From assembly GCA_009733775.1 (NCBI GenBank), contig WOGZ01000127.1, positions 1-64,000 of the forward strand: a DNA stretch of 64,000 nt. The letters are read 5' to 3'. The first letter of the stretch is position 1. Every line of letters begins with the position of its first letter. The notes under the pieces were generated by a model. The model saw only the letters and a list, made by a program, of their open reading frames with translations, ran no database searches and was not told where the DNA came from. Shown piece after piece: positions 37,809 through 48,641 of this stretch. The stretch comes from Alectoria sarmentosa (lineage: Eukaryota > Ascomycota > Lecanoromycetes > Lecanorales > Parmeliaceae). Made by a program: the position numbers and the translations under genes.

Positions 37809-38329
37809 AAAAAAAAGATCTCATTTATCATATAAATTCTGATTCATTCGATCAAATTTCATAAAAATAACATCGTTCGAAAGCGCGTATTCGAATCTAT
37901 GATTGAGTTTATTCATTTTATTATTATATAATATATAACACGAAAGAAATTAAAAAGAATAAAATTTGAAAGTTAATGTTCGAAGTTTAGTTTTATGCAA
38001 TAATCAATTTAAAACGTACCCGCGTTTAAATCGAAAGTAAAGAAACAAAATAAGATTTAACTTTAAAATCGCGAATTTTAAAGATTTGATTGATGAAATC
38101 TTATTTTAAGCATATAAAACTTTTTTTTACATAACTTTTAATCATAAAAAAAGCAAAATTTTTAAATAAAATATCGTTATTAAAAAATCTCTCATTTTTA
38201 TCGATTATTTTATTTATTATTAATATATATTTTTTCAAATTTATTGTTTAAAATAAATTAAACAAAAATGATTTCGATATTAAGTCTTTGAAAAACATTT
38301 TAAATATAAAAAAATTAACATTAATTTTT

Positions 38330-39060
38330 AAAACATTTAAAGAAAAAATGATTTGAAAATTTAATTTCATCGATATTGTTGAAATTAATAAATCGATTTA
38401 TTATTATTTAATTCGAAATAAAGAAAACAAGTTTCTTTTTTTGATAATAAATAAACTTTATTATATTATTAATAAATTTTTCGATATAACATCGCAAATA
38501 TAAAAAAAAAAAAATTATATTTAATTATACTTTATTTGTTTCGTTTGTTTAATTTATTAAAAAATTAAATTAAAGTCTTTGATTTCATGTATATTATCGA
38601 AAATTAAACGTTATTATTAAAAGAAATCGATGTTTTATCTTATTAATAAATAACATTTTAATTAAAATGTAAAAATGTAAATATTTTAAACGATAAAATA
38701 TTATTGTTACTTTTAATAAATTGAAAATGCATTCGAATAATGAAAATTTTATTACATTTATCATCTTTTTTAAAATTTATAAATATCGAATACTTTTATT
38801 TAAATTAATAAACGAATTTATTATTTATTAATAATATATAAATAACATTTTTTTAAAAATTTTAAAATTTTTTATTAAACACATTTAAATAATATTTTTA
38901 TTTATAATAAAGTTAAAAAAAATACGTTTAACATATTCGATTGATTTTTTAAAAGTTACGCAAAATTAATTTATAAATTAATATTTTCAAATGTGAATTT
39001 CATATTCAAAAAATCAAATTCTGAAATTTATTAATATTTTTCGATAAATTATAAATACAT
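38330..39060 (+). pseudogene. Gypsy-3 protease-end and reverse transcriptase relic
   Basis: Near 38,370-38,500 the + strand reads INEISKSIYYYLIRNKENKF, like the linker between protease and RT in fungal Gypsy polyproteins. Further on (about 38,870) comes THLNNIFIYNKVKK, matching the RT catalytic block 'AYLDDILIYSKxxxEH' with both Asp codons turned to Asn. VNFIF follows where 'KCEF' should be. Stops are frequent. The enzyme is inactive. Confidence 0.75.
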
Positions 39061-39838
39061 TTAATAAAAATATAAATCGTCGTCGATTAAATAAAGCTTA
39101 TAAATTTGAAAAAAATATAAATTTTTATTGACTTTTATAACTTTTATAAAAATTTTATAAAGAATTTCTCGAAAAAAATTAAAATATTGATTCGTTTAAT
39201 AAAAAAGATATTATTTTCGAATAAATATTCGTTTATTATAAAGCATTTATTTATTAAAAATTAACGTTATATAAGTTTTTATTTTGCGACATTTCGATAA
39301 ATTTAAAAAAACAATTTGAAAACGAATTTTTTTGATTATGTTAATAAAAAAGTGTTATTATAATATAACAATAAAAACGTATTATATTCAATAATTTTTT
39401 ATAATAAAAATTTAACTTCTATCGAATATAATTATTAAATTTATAAAAATTATTCGTTATTATACGATATTTAAAATATTTACGATTTAAATTAAAATGT
39501 ATCGAGATTTTAATTAAGATATTCACGAATTATAAAAATTTTATGTATTTTATTAAAAAAGTGACCTGAATCGTCGTTAAATTATATATTTAAATATGTT
39601 ATTTAAGTATAATATCAAAATTATTTATTATTCGAAATTATAAAATTTTAAAGTAAATGTTTTCATTTAAATAATTAAGTATAAGTTTATTAATGTTAAA
39701 AATAAACGTTCAAGATAATAGCATTAAATCATTTCTATATTAGATCGATTAAATTTCGATAATATCGAATTCGATATCAATGTTATCGATGATTTTTTTT
39801 ATTATAAATTTTTTTAAATGAATAAAGTCGATAATGAA

Positions 39839-40270
39839 TATAACGAAATACGCGAGGCAATTATTAATAATAATAAAAAATTGAAAAATATTACATTTCA
39901 TAAATGCGTTATCAAAAACGAAGTTTTTTATTATAAAAATCATTTATAAATATTTGAATTTATATATACGATTATTATTTAAAAAACGCTCGATTAATTT
40001 ATATATAATTATTTTAAAGTCGTTTATATATATAAGTTATTTAAATTTAAATATTATTAAAAAAGTATAAAAAGTATAATCGTTATATATATTAATAATT
40101 ATAATATTTATAAAATAATTAAAGCATTAAAAAATCGTAAATATAATTTATTATAATTATTCTCAATTTCATAAAAACGTTAATAAAAGATTTTTATAAA
40201 CTTTATCGTCGATTTATCGATCTCAAAAGATTATAACGTTATATAAATTATAATTAATCGATTAATTAAA
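39839..40270 (+). pseudogene. Gypsy-3 integrase relic
   Basis: One frame reads YNEIREAIINNNKKLKNITF then HKCVIKNEVFYYKNHL, a stop, IFEF. This matches the integrase N-terminal region 'YxEIRxAV....LSECSxxxxxLxYRxRLWIPEFEPLR'. Further down, KNRKYNLL..FSIS and FINFIVDLSISKDYN match 'KxxGLLKPLPIP......IDFIxDLPPSKGC'. Spacing between blocks is right and no frameshift is needed. The minus-strand open frame at 39,749-39,943 is a shadow of this relic. Confidence 0.8.
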
Positions 40271-40624
40271 AACGTTATTATGTATTATGCATAGCGAACG
40301 ATAATAGTATATTTATTAAAAAAATAATTAAAATGTTCATTAAAAAGATTTTTCGTACACACGAATTATTTATATTAATAATGTTCGATTGAGATTTATA
40401 AATTATTATTATAATATAAAAATCTTTTTGTAAAACATTTAATATTTAAATTAGATTATTTATAATTTTTTATTTTAAAATAAACGAATAAATCGAGCGA
40501 AGTAATTAAGATTTGAAACGTTATTTGCGAACTCAATTTTTTTTTTTTTTTTAATTAATTCACTTAACATAAACGATTAATAAAGAGATTTTTTAAAAAT
40601 GCTTTAAATAAGCAATTTAATAAT

Positions 40625-40912
40625 TTGAATTTAAAAAAAAAAAAATTGAAAAAATATATTGTTTTAAATTTTTCGTTCGAAATCTTTAAAAAATATAATT
40701 TGATATTGTCGAAAGTAAGTTATTTTTTTATTTTAATTTTTTATAAATCTTTTATTAACATTTATTATAATAATGCATTTACAATTTATTATAAAACTTT
40801 TCGAAAAGCAATATCGATTTTTTTTATCAAAAATTTCGAAATCATTAAATTCGAATTACTTTATAAACAATTCAAATATAAATCGAATTTTTCATTTATA
40901 TTTAATTGTTGA
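40625..40912 (+). pseudogene. Open stretch downstream of Gypsy-3 integrase, unassigned
   Basis: A 95-codon open frame on the same strand about 350 bp after the integrase relic. The peptide is Phe/Ile/Lys/Asn-rich and I recognise no motif. Position suggests the end of the integrase or a chromodomain tail, but this is a guess. Confidence 0.25.
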
Positions 40913-43293
40913 AAAATCGATAATTAAAATGAATATATAACGAATATAATTTATTACATCGATAAAGATTGAAATTTAATTTTTAAATTTATCGATATAA
41001 AATTGCTTATGAAAATTCATAACGTCGCTTATCTTATAAGAGTTTTAAATAGTGTTTTTAAATTTTTAAGTTTATAAATAAAATACACACGTACGTATTC
41101 TTTATTGTTTTCATTTTTTCGATTTTTTTTCGATTTTCTTAAAAAATGATTAATTATTCGATTTTTTTTGATTGTTTTTTCGATTTTTTTAAATTTTTTT
41201 TAAATTCATAATCGATAAAGTTAATAATAATTTATCTTTTATAAAACAATTTCGATTTGATTATAAATATTAATATAATATTAATATTTATAATATCGAA
41301 TACGTGATTTATACGTTTAATAACGTTATAAAAAATGTTATAAATTAATTATTTTCGAAAAATCGAGATGATCAAAAGATTATAAATTATATTAATCGTT
41401 ATTTTTTTAACTTAAACGTTAAATCATTTAATTTGATTCGAGATAAGTTATTTTTTATTTATATTTTGAAAAATGATTAAATGATTATATTTTAATTTTA
41501 TTTTTCTTTCGAAAAATTCGACTTTTTTTTACGATATTCATATATTAATTTAAAAATCGACGATTATTAAAATAACAAATTCAAGTTTATAATATCGAAA
41601 AATCATATTCTTTAAATCTTAATAAGTTTTTATATGAATATCTTTTTTTCAAATTATAAATTATTAATAATATCGATAAATCGAAGTATTTATTAAAATT
41701 TTATACACGATCTTTTTTTCAATTACTTAAATTTTTATTCGATAATTAATATTATATTCGATATATTCAAAAAATTCGAAGAAAAAGAAAATCTTCGATT
41801 TACACCTTCGAAAATCGTTTATATTTTAAATACTTACGATATATTACACATTTTTTTTAAATTATCGATTTATCTTTAAATTTCGAATTATTTAATTATT
41901 AAATACGTATATTTACACGTATTTAACGTTCGAAAAAAATTGAAAAACAAATATGAAGATTCAAATATCGTAAGTTTTTTCTTTTTTTTCTCTTTTTTTC
42001 TTTTCTTTTTTCTTTTCTTTCTATTATCATTATTATTATTAATTAAAAATATTAACATATTATCAAGATATTCAAAAACTCGATAAATGATTTTCAAAAT
42101 TCGATATTCATCGATGATAGAAAATTTATCAAAATGCGTTTTTTGAAATTATGATAAACTCTCGATTTAAATATTAACGATTTAAAGATTTCGATCTTGA
42201 TCAACGAAAACGTTAATAAGTATTTAATGTATTTATTATATTATTCAATAAATAAATAATTTTATTTCTATTTTTTTTATAAAAATTAAAGAATTTTTAT
42301 TAATAATTTAATTAAAACGAAATACGAAATGGTTATTGAAAATTCGATTACACAATCAAATAATTCGAATTCGAATTTATACGATATATTCGACGATAAC
42401 ATAAACGAATTTTTTTTTTAATAAAATAAATCACAAAACGTCGAAATCGATAAAAAAAAAGTCGTACACATTGAACGATATATATTTAATATTATGATAT
42501 AATATTATTTTAATTAATTATATATATATAACAAATGAAATCATTTAAATATTAAAAAAAAAAACGTTAAAAATTATTTAATTTTAACTCGAATCGTTCG
42601 AATAATTTCGTTATCTTCGTTAATTTCGAGTTTTTCGAAAGAATATTCTTTATAAAAGATAACATTATTACGATAAAACGTAATAAATTAATTTTTGAAA
42701 TGTTTAAATGAATTATGTTATTTGAAAATTGAGGAATTATTAACGATATCGACGATTTATTCGATAATGAAAATTCGTTTATCGAGTAAATTACTCGAAA
42801 CCTTGATATATATTTAACATTTATATTCGTACATAATATTAAATAATACAATTTACAATCTTTTCTAATTTTTCTTCTTTATTTTATTTTTTATTTTTTA
42901 AAAATCTCGATTTCTGAGTAAAATTTTAACAAAAATAATTTTAAATAAATAAGTTTTATTATTTTTAATAATAAACATTATAAAATATAATATATAAGTT
43001 AATGTAATAAACTTTAAAAATATGTATATTTATTTATTTCTTAACATTTTTTTTTAATTTTTTATGATTTTTTAATAAAAATAAATTTAAATAATTAATG
43101 TTTATTATTTAAAATAATAAATATAATAAAATATAATATATAAGTTAATATAATAACTATAACGAATATATATATATATATATTTTCTAATTTTTTTTTA
43201 TAATTTTTTTCAATTTTTTAACAAAAATATCTAATTTTTAATATTTAATTATAAAAATCAAAAAAATCAGATTATTTTTGATTTTTAAAACTG

Positions 43294-43345
43294 AAAATCA
43301 TAATCAGATTTAAATCAGATTATATTTAAATCTGATTATGATTTT
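43294..43345. repeat. Perfect 22-bp-arm hairpin at right end of block
   Basis: AAAATCATAATCAGATTTAA begins one arm (43,294-43,315) and the exact inverted copy occupies 43,324-43,345, with an 8-base loop. It keeps CAGATT where the left-end hairpin has CAAATT, so it is less RIP-altered. Confidence 0.85.
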
Positions 43346-43360
43346 TCTTTGACTACAGAG

Positions 43361-43674
43361 CTACAAGTCCGAAGCCCCCCCTGAAGTACCCGGAACTAGA
43401 AGATACCATGTGCTAGGATCACGCTAAGGCACTTAAGATAGATAGGTCCCATAGCTATGCTGAATGGAGAAGTAGTAGACAGCTAGAACTTGGAATGTAG
43501 ATTTCTATGGAGGCAGAAGGATCCTAGGATGCCCACCAAGTGCTACGATGCTGCTATGCTACATTAGAAAGGGCTGGGAAAGCCTTCATGGAAGGACCTT
43601 TCGACTAACAGGAGGGAAGGCACGCTCCGAGTGCTTAAACACAGGGTGAAGAACAGGATACTCTCTTTATGTTC
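43361..43674. other. Intergenic, right border of AT-rich block
   Basis: Normal composition resumes immediately after TACAGAG. About 310 bp without a convincing frame, probably the 3' flank of the minus-strand oxygenase. Confidence 0.5.
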
Positions 43675-44806
43675 TTAGACAACCACACCTAGATCGACAT
43701 CCATACCTCCCGTTGCAACATGAGCCAACCGCTGCTCCTCCAGATTCTGATCGAAGCTCTCAAACTTGCGCGCATGCCACTCTTCCACTGTTATGACTTT
43801 TTCATCAATGTCCTTGACCTTGGCTTTGTCAGCCGCTCGGAGAAAGTAAGGTGTTGAATACCGGTCACCCGTCATCTTCCCACTTGGAGGCAAGACTCGA
43901 TGCACCGACGATCGGAAGCGAAAACCCGACTCGAATCTCAAGGTGTCCCCAACATTCACGATTGCATACCCTTCTTTCGATTCTATCCACTGCCATTTGC
44001 GCGTGTCCGGTGAGAGAACTTGGAGCCCCGGTTGCTTCGTGAACAGCAACGTCAACGACCCGAGGTCGGTATGTGCATAGTGCCCTAATTTCCCTTCGCC
44101 TGGCACCGCCTCACTCACCGGATGGTGAATAAACAGAAGAGAACTTTTGGATGATACTTTGTTGTCATGGTCATTCTCGAAGCGCTTGGATTCTTCGAGA
44201 CCAATTGCCGTAGAGAGGCAGGCCAGGATAGACTTTAGAACGAAATGTTCGGACTGCTGAAACCGCCGGAAGACATCGATGTTGTCCTGGATGGTCTTGG
44301 GAATGGGAGAGCCCTCCAGCATCGCTGCGCGGGAAATCTAGAAGCTGGTCAGCTGGTCTGTGTGTGTGGCTATGTTCTGCAACAGTGGCGTACTCTCAAT
44401 GCCTCAAATCCGTCTCTCGAGCTTTCCAGCGCGCCAGACTGCACACCGACTGGTTTGTAGCTAACAAGGATCTCAATCAGTATTCGAAAATATGTATTGT
44501 CATGGACTCGGAGGGGTACCCATTGGAATCATCGTCCGTATGGTTCTTCATCTTCTCTTCCAATGGTTTTTCAAACCAAAGCCGCATCAATCGGGTTGTA
44601 ATGTCCAAGTCTTCGAGAATCTTGCCGGACTCCCAGTCATGTAGATCCAGATAGAAGAATCCCTCGTTCTCACACGCGCGCACCAATGATGCTAGCTCAG
44701 CTAGATCATTACTTAGAAGCTTCGTGAGCCTCAAGACGGCAAGATCGGCCGTTTGCACCAATTCTCCTGAATGATCTTGTCCAACCTCATAAGTGGTAAC
44801 AGCCAT
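43675..44806 (-). CDS. 2-oxoglutarate/Fe(II) oxygenase, isopenicillin-N-synthase-like, 338 aa
   Basis: Soluble non-haem iron oxygenase of the IPNS/flavanone-hydroxylase-like superfamily, using O2 and usually 2-oxoglutarate to hydroxylate or desaturate a small molecule. Exons: 44806-44520, 44460-44394, 44337-43675; introns of 59 and 56 nt join in frame to 338 codons plus stop, normal for the family. The N-terminal DIOX_N part holds the ENEGFFYLDLHDW block (about 46-58) and SNGYKPVG. The core holds the iron ligands His207 and Asp209 in YAHTDLGSLTLLF and His264 in SSVHRVLPP. Arg277 and Ser279 of DRYSTPYF bind the co-substrate carboxylate. All key residues are present. It is transcribed away from the neighbouring decarboxylase from a shared 0.7-kb upstream region. 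The substrate is not predictable. Confidence 0.92.
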
Positions 44807-45528
44807 GGTGATATCCTTGATAAGGCGAGTATACTAAGATAATGCTCTTACCAAGTTCAACGCTGGGTGTGATAGTAAATGATGCTACTGAATATCGTGG
44901 GGAAAGTAGGAGAATGTATCCTAATAACTGAGGAAATTAGTGTCGTGAAGGAACTATTTTTAAGTATACCTCGCCTGATGGATGAGTCCAGGTGAGTGAG
45001 ATTACTTCGAGGAGGGACGTTTGCCGCGTCAACGATCTCACACAGGAACATCGTCCGCTACATCGAAAATAATAGTCTCATCAATCCAAGTCCAAATCCG
45101 TTTCCACAGAATACGAGAGCGGACGGAAAAGCTGACTGAATCCTCTCACCGCTTCCCACACAACTACCATCACTGCCTGCACTTTGACTGCACTGACACA
45201 TAGTATTCCCAAGCGGACATCTCCGAAAGTATGTAAGACTTACTTCGTTCCTTCGCAGATTAGACCTATATGGCTGACAGTCGAGGCATCATCCACACAG
45301 AAGCGCACTCACCCAAAGAAGGACATGCGGTCCGAGGCCAGTAGTGCAGTTCCTGTATCGATGGTTTGACTGAGTATATCTCTCTATGTACGAAACAGTA
45401 ATATAGAGTAATAAAAAAGTAAGGATTCAAAACCCAGGGGTATAAATCAGTAATGTGCTCTACTTATAAACATTTACGGCCGCCATTTCTTACCAGACTT
45501 TCCTGGAAAGCGCCACTAGCAGCTCATC
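44807..45528. promoter_or_regulatory. Shared divergent promoter region (oxygenase / decarboxylase)
   Basis: 722 bp between two outward-facing start codons. A TATA-like element, TATAAAT (45,441-45,447), precedes the decarboxylase ATG by about 80 bp; no equally clear box was seen on the oxygenase side. No open frame in it looks coding. Confidence 0.55.
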
Positions 45529-47283
45529 ATGGATTGCCCAGGATTGACAAATTCCAAGTGTGAACCCCAAGGCCGATGTGAAACATCTCGTGCAAACGAA
45601 GTCTCCAAAGTTCGTATTGTTCCTTTGAAAAGTAGCTGTCTATTATTCAATGCTTGTCTTTGTCCTATCAGATACTGACGTTGCAGATAGCTCCTGTGCG
45701 CTGTACAGGATCTCCTGATCCCATTCATAAGTGCTGCCGACGATGGTCAACTGAATGGAAAACCAGCAATCCGTCCTTTGAATGGAGCTTCGAATGGCCA
45801 TACGAACATTGAAAATCTTGAGTCCTCTCTCACTTCTCAACGGATTCCAAGTAGTCGTTGCATTGAGGGTGTTGATAGTGTATGCAATGGCAATACGACT
45901 CCGTCAAGCGATTCGCCTAGTGTCTTAGTGGAGTATCACGAGCCATCAGAACTCACCCACCTGATGAACCTAAAGCTTCCCGAAGCAGGGTTGGGACAAG
46001 CTGGCTTTATCGAACAAGTACAGAAGATATTGAAATACTCGGTCAACACTTGGGATCCTGGCTTCATGAGCAAGCTTTATGGCTCAACTGATGCGCCTGG
46101 CGTTGCCGCTGAGCTAGTTCTTGCTACACTCAATACGCAGGTTCATACATTTCAAGTCTCCCCAGCTTTGACCATGATTGAGAAATACACTGCACGTGCC
46201 CTTGCCAACCTTTTTGGCTTTACTGGACCGCATGCTGGTGGTATCACTGTTCAAGGAGGATCAGCGTCCAATACTACCTCGGTGGTCATAGCCCGTAATA
46301 CACTCTTTCCTGACACCAAGAACAATGGAAACGCCGTCAACGGTCTCAAGTTACTCATGTTCACCTCGGCCCACGGCCATTACAGTATCGAGAAAGCAGC
46401 GTTGATGTTGGGCTTCGGCACCGCATCTGTATGGTCAGTGCCAGTAGATCCTGTATCTGGTAACATGGACCCCTCAAGCCTTTCATCTCTTATCATCAAG
46501 GCAAGAAATGAAGGATATACGCCATTTTATCTGAATGCCACGGCCGGAACGACAGTTCTCGGCTCCTTTGACCCGATCTTCCCTCTTGCTGAGATCTGCA
46601 GGAAACAAAATATCTGGCTACACATCGATGCATCATGGGGTGGATCAGTGATTTTCAGTCCAAGTCATAGACACAAATTGAGGGGTAGTCATCTCGCGAA
46701 CTCTGTCGCCATCAACCCGCACAAGATGATGGGAGTGCCCGTTACATGTTCATTCCTACTTGGACCAGATCTTCGCCAATTTCATGCCAGTAATACTTTG
46801 CCCGCGAGCTACCTCTTTCACTCCGTGGAGCCTTCTTCTGATGTCTACGATTTGGCAGATCTCACGTTGCAGTGCGGACGGAAAGGCGATAGTCTGAAAC
46901 TTTATTTGAGCTGGATGTATCATGGCAAAGATGGTTATATTCAACAAGTTGACGCTGCATTGGATACGGCTGCGTATCTTGCGATTCTTGTCTCCAAGCA
47001 CGACGACTTGGTTTTGATCAGTCAGAACCCACCGCCATGTTGTCAAGTGTGCTTCTTTTACGCCAAAGGCGGGATTCTTCACGAGATCGGTGAGGAGAAC
47101 AGCAGGATTACGAAACAAGTGGTAAAAGGTCTGGTCGCGAAAGGCTTCATGATTGACTTTGCAAGTATTGACAAGAGAGGATGTTTCATGAGGCCCGTTG
47201 TCAGCAGAGGAACCCAGCGACAGACCGTGGAGACACTTATTGATGAAGTGCTTTACCTGGGATCAACAATTGAAAAGACTTGA
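45529..47283 (+). CDS. Group II PLP-dependent decarboxylase, GAD/CSAD-like, about 557 aa
   Basis: Removes the alpha-carboxyl group of an amino acid using pyridoxal phosphate. The bulk is one long exon. Landmarks in the proposed protein: PLP-stacking His257 (SAHGHYS), Asp340 (HIDASWGGS) and the Schiff-base Lys372 in INPHKMMG. NPHKMMG is the glutamate / cysteine-sulfinate decarboxylase form; aromatic amino-acid decarboxylases typically have DPHKW. The long frame has no ATG near its start and stays open up to 45,691. I therefore propose a first exon 45529-45609 (start MDCPGL...) and an intron 45610-45690, giving NEVSK joined to LLCAVQDLLIPFISAADDG, which fits the family's N-terminal helix. The GTTCGT donor is weak, so the start is less sure than the rest. 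Confidence 0.88.
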
Positions 47284-48641
47284 AAGAAGAGTGTCCAGGG
47301 CGATAAAGTTTGCGAAGGGTGAATTTATGATCAGGCTTAGATCAGGCTTAGCGACTCTTTGGAGGCACGTAGAGCGGAGCGGGTCAAGGGACAAGGTCAT
47401 GCAGACTATAGCGAGCGAATAAATCACCAACTTAGCTACATAGACGTTAATAGAACGTAACCTGCGTTGAAGATCACTCTAATGGAAACACTATGCGTAC
47501 CCACGAGGATGAGTTAAGCATTCAAGCAATCTGCTGGCATAAGTATCACGTGCCCGATCACGCCGACATCGAAACTTAGCTGTACATTTTGCAACTTGAT
47601 GAAATTTTTTTCATCCTCGGTCGCAAGCGCACCGTATTAATGGTACGGCCAACGATACGATGTTTTGTAAAACGTGATGCGAATGACTTCTCAAAGCTAA
47701 CCGCAACCAGCTGCCCAATCGAACGGTTACAATTGCCTTGAACCTACGCTGATGCTGACTTGGAAGGTTTGTGTAAGCAAGGAGACATAGAAGCAAGCGG
47801 TCAATGTTCCCCTCCTTGCTGAGATCACGCAGACGTGCTGACGTCATCTTGCTGATTGTGAAGGGGCACAACTAACGCATATCTCAGCCTTTGGGAACAA
47901 CAAGCTCTGCCAGAAACCATTCCACCCGCCATGACGTATGCCAGCCGCGCTGACAGCTCGTCCAAGCATTTCCTTTTTCACACATGCAGGTTTTGCGAAG
48001 CTGCATGATGCATCCTCGCATGCGTGTCACGGCGCCGAGGCAACATTTCTGAACGCTGATCAGCGGGTGAGCTTCTAGATTGAGTGAGCAAAGTCTGGGC
48101 TCCTAGGCTGGTCTTACAGTTCGTGTGGTCTATAACTCGGCCGTGAGGTCTTCGATTCTGCATCAGCAAGGATTCATCGCCCACAAACGGTCATGTGAGA
48201 ACGACACGGCCCAAAATCTAAGTCCTGGTGCTGATTATCACAGACTAATGGACTTGCCTATGGCCACCATGAAGTTGCCGTCACCGTCACGGTCCAATCT
48301 TCGCAACCAAGGAATAATCACAATGCAAACAGCGGTATGCGCAGATGTCTGGCTCCGCTCCCTTGAAACTTTACGTATCATACTCGCATGGAGAGCGGTA
48401 TGCACATTCGGGCGGGGGCATCATTACGTTTCGAAACAAGCCCCTCACAGTGGATATGCTTCGCCTGCTCTCAAGTGACGCTACTCTTGCCTGGAACATT
48501 ATAAATGTCCTTCCTTACCTGTCTTCACAGCTAGAGTGGGCTATCTTCATAGAGATTTCCGCTCCATTCTGTTGAACAAAGCTGATTTTCAAAACTTCTC
48601 ACTATTTCTGTCGGACAAGCTCACTCACTATACGAGACAAC
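47284..48641. other. Intergenic, decarboxylase 3' to dioxygenase promoter
   Basis: About 1.36 kb of normal-composition DNA. Short open frames on both strands (for example 47,611-47,871 minus; 48,125-48,478 plus) lack family features. A short direct repeat, ATCAGGCTTAG, occurs twice at 47,330-47,352. Confidence 0.5.

Larger units (their letters stand above)
33862..43360. mobile_element. RIP-degraded transposon block with short inverted termini, enclosing Gypsy-3
   Basis: A 9.5-kb AT-rich block beginning CTCTGTA (33,862-33,868) and ending with its complement TACAGAG (43,354-43,360). Both ends are followed inward by AT-rich hairpins built on ATAATCATAATC-type motifs. The flanks read CTACAAAACTT on the left and CTACAAGTCCG on the right, a possible imperfect target duplication. 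The middle contains a + strand Gypsy pol. Two readings are possible: a DNA transposon with Gypsy nested inside, or one composite LTR element whose LTRs I cannot align. Boundaries are sharp; identity is uncertain. Confidence 0.5.

Noticed and set aside
37574..37831. 85-codon minus-strand frame
   Set aside because: Explained by the palindromic foldback element; the reading is open because of its TTCGAA-rich arms.
33862..43360. A single LTR element with ends at 33,866 (TGTA) and 43,357 (TACA)
   Set aside because: The two end regions do not align as direct repeats; they look inverted, so LTR status is unsupported.
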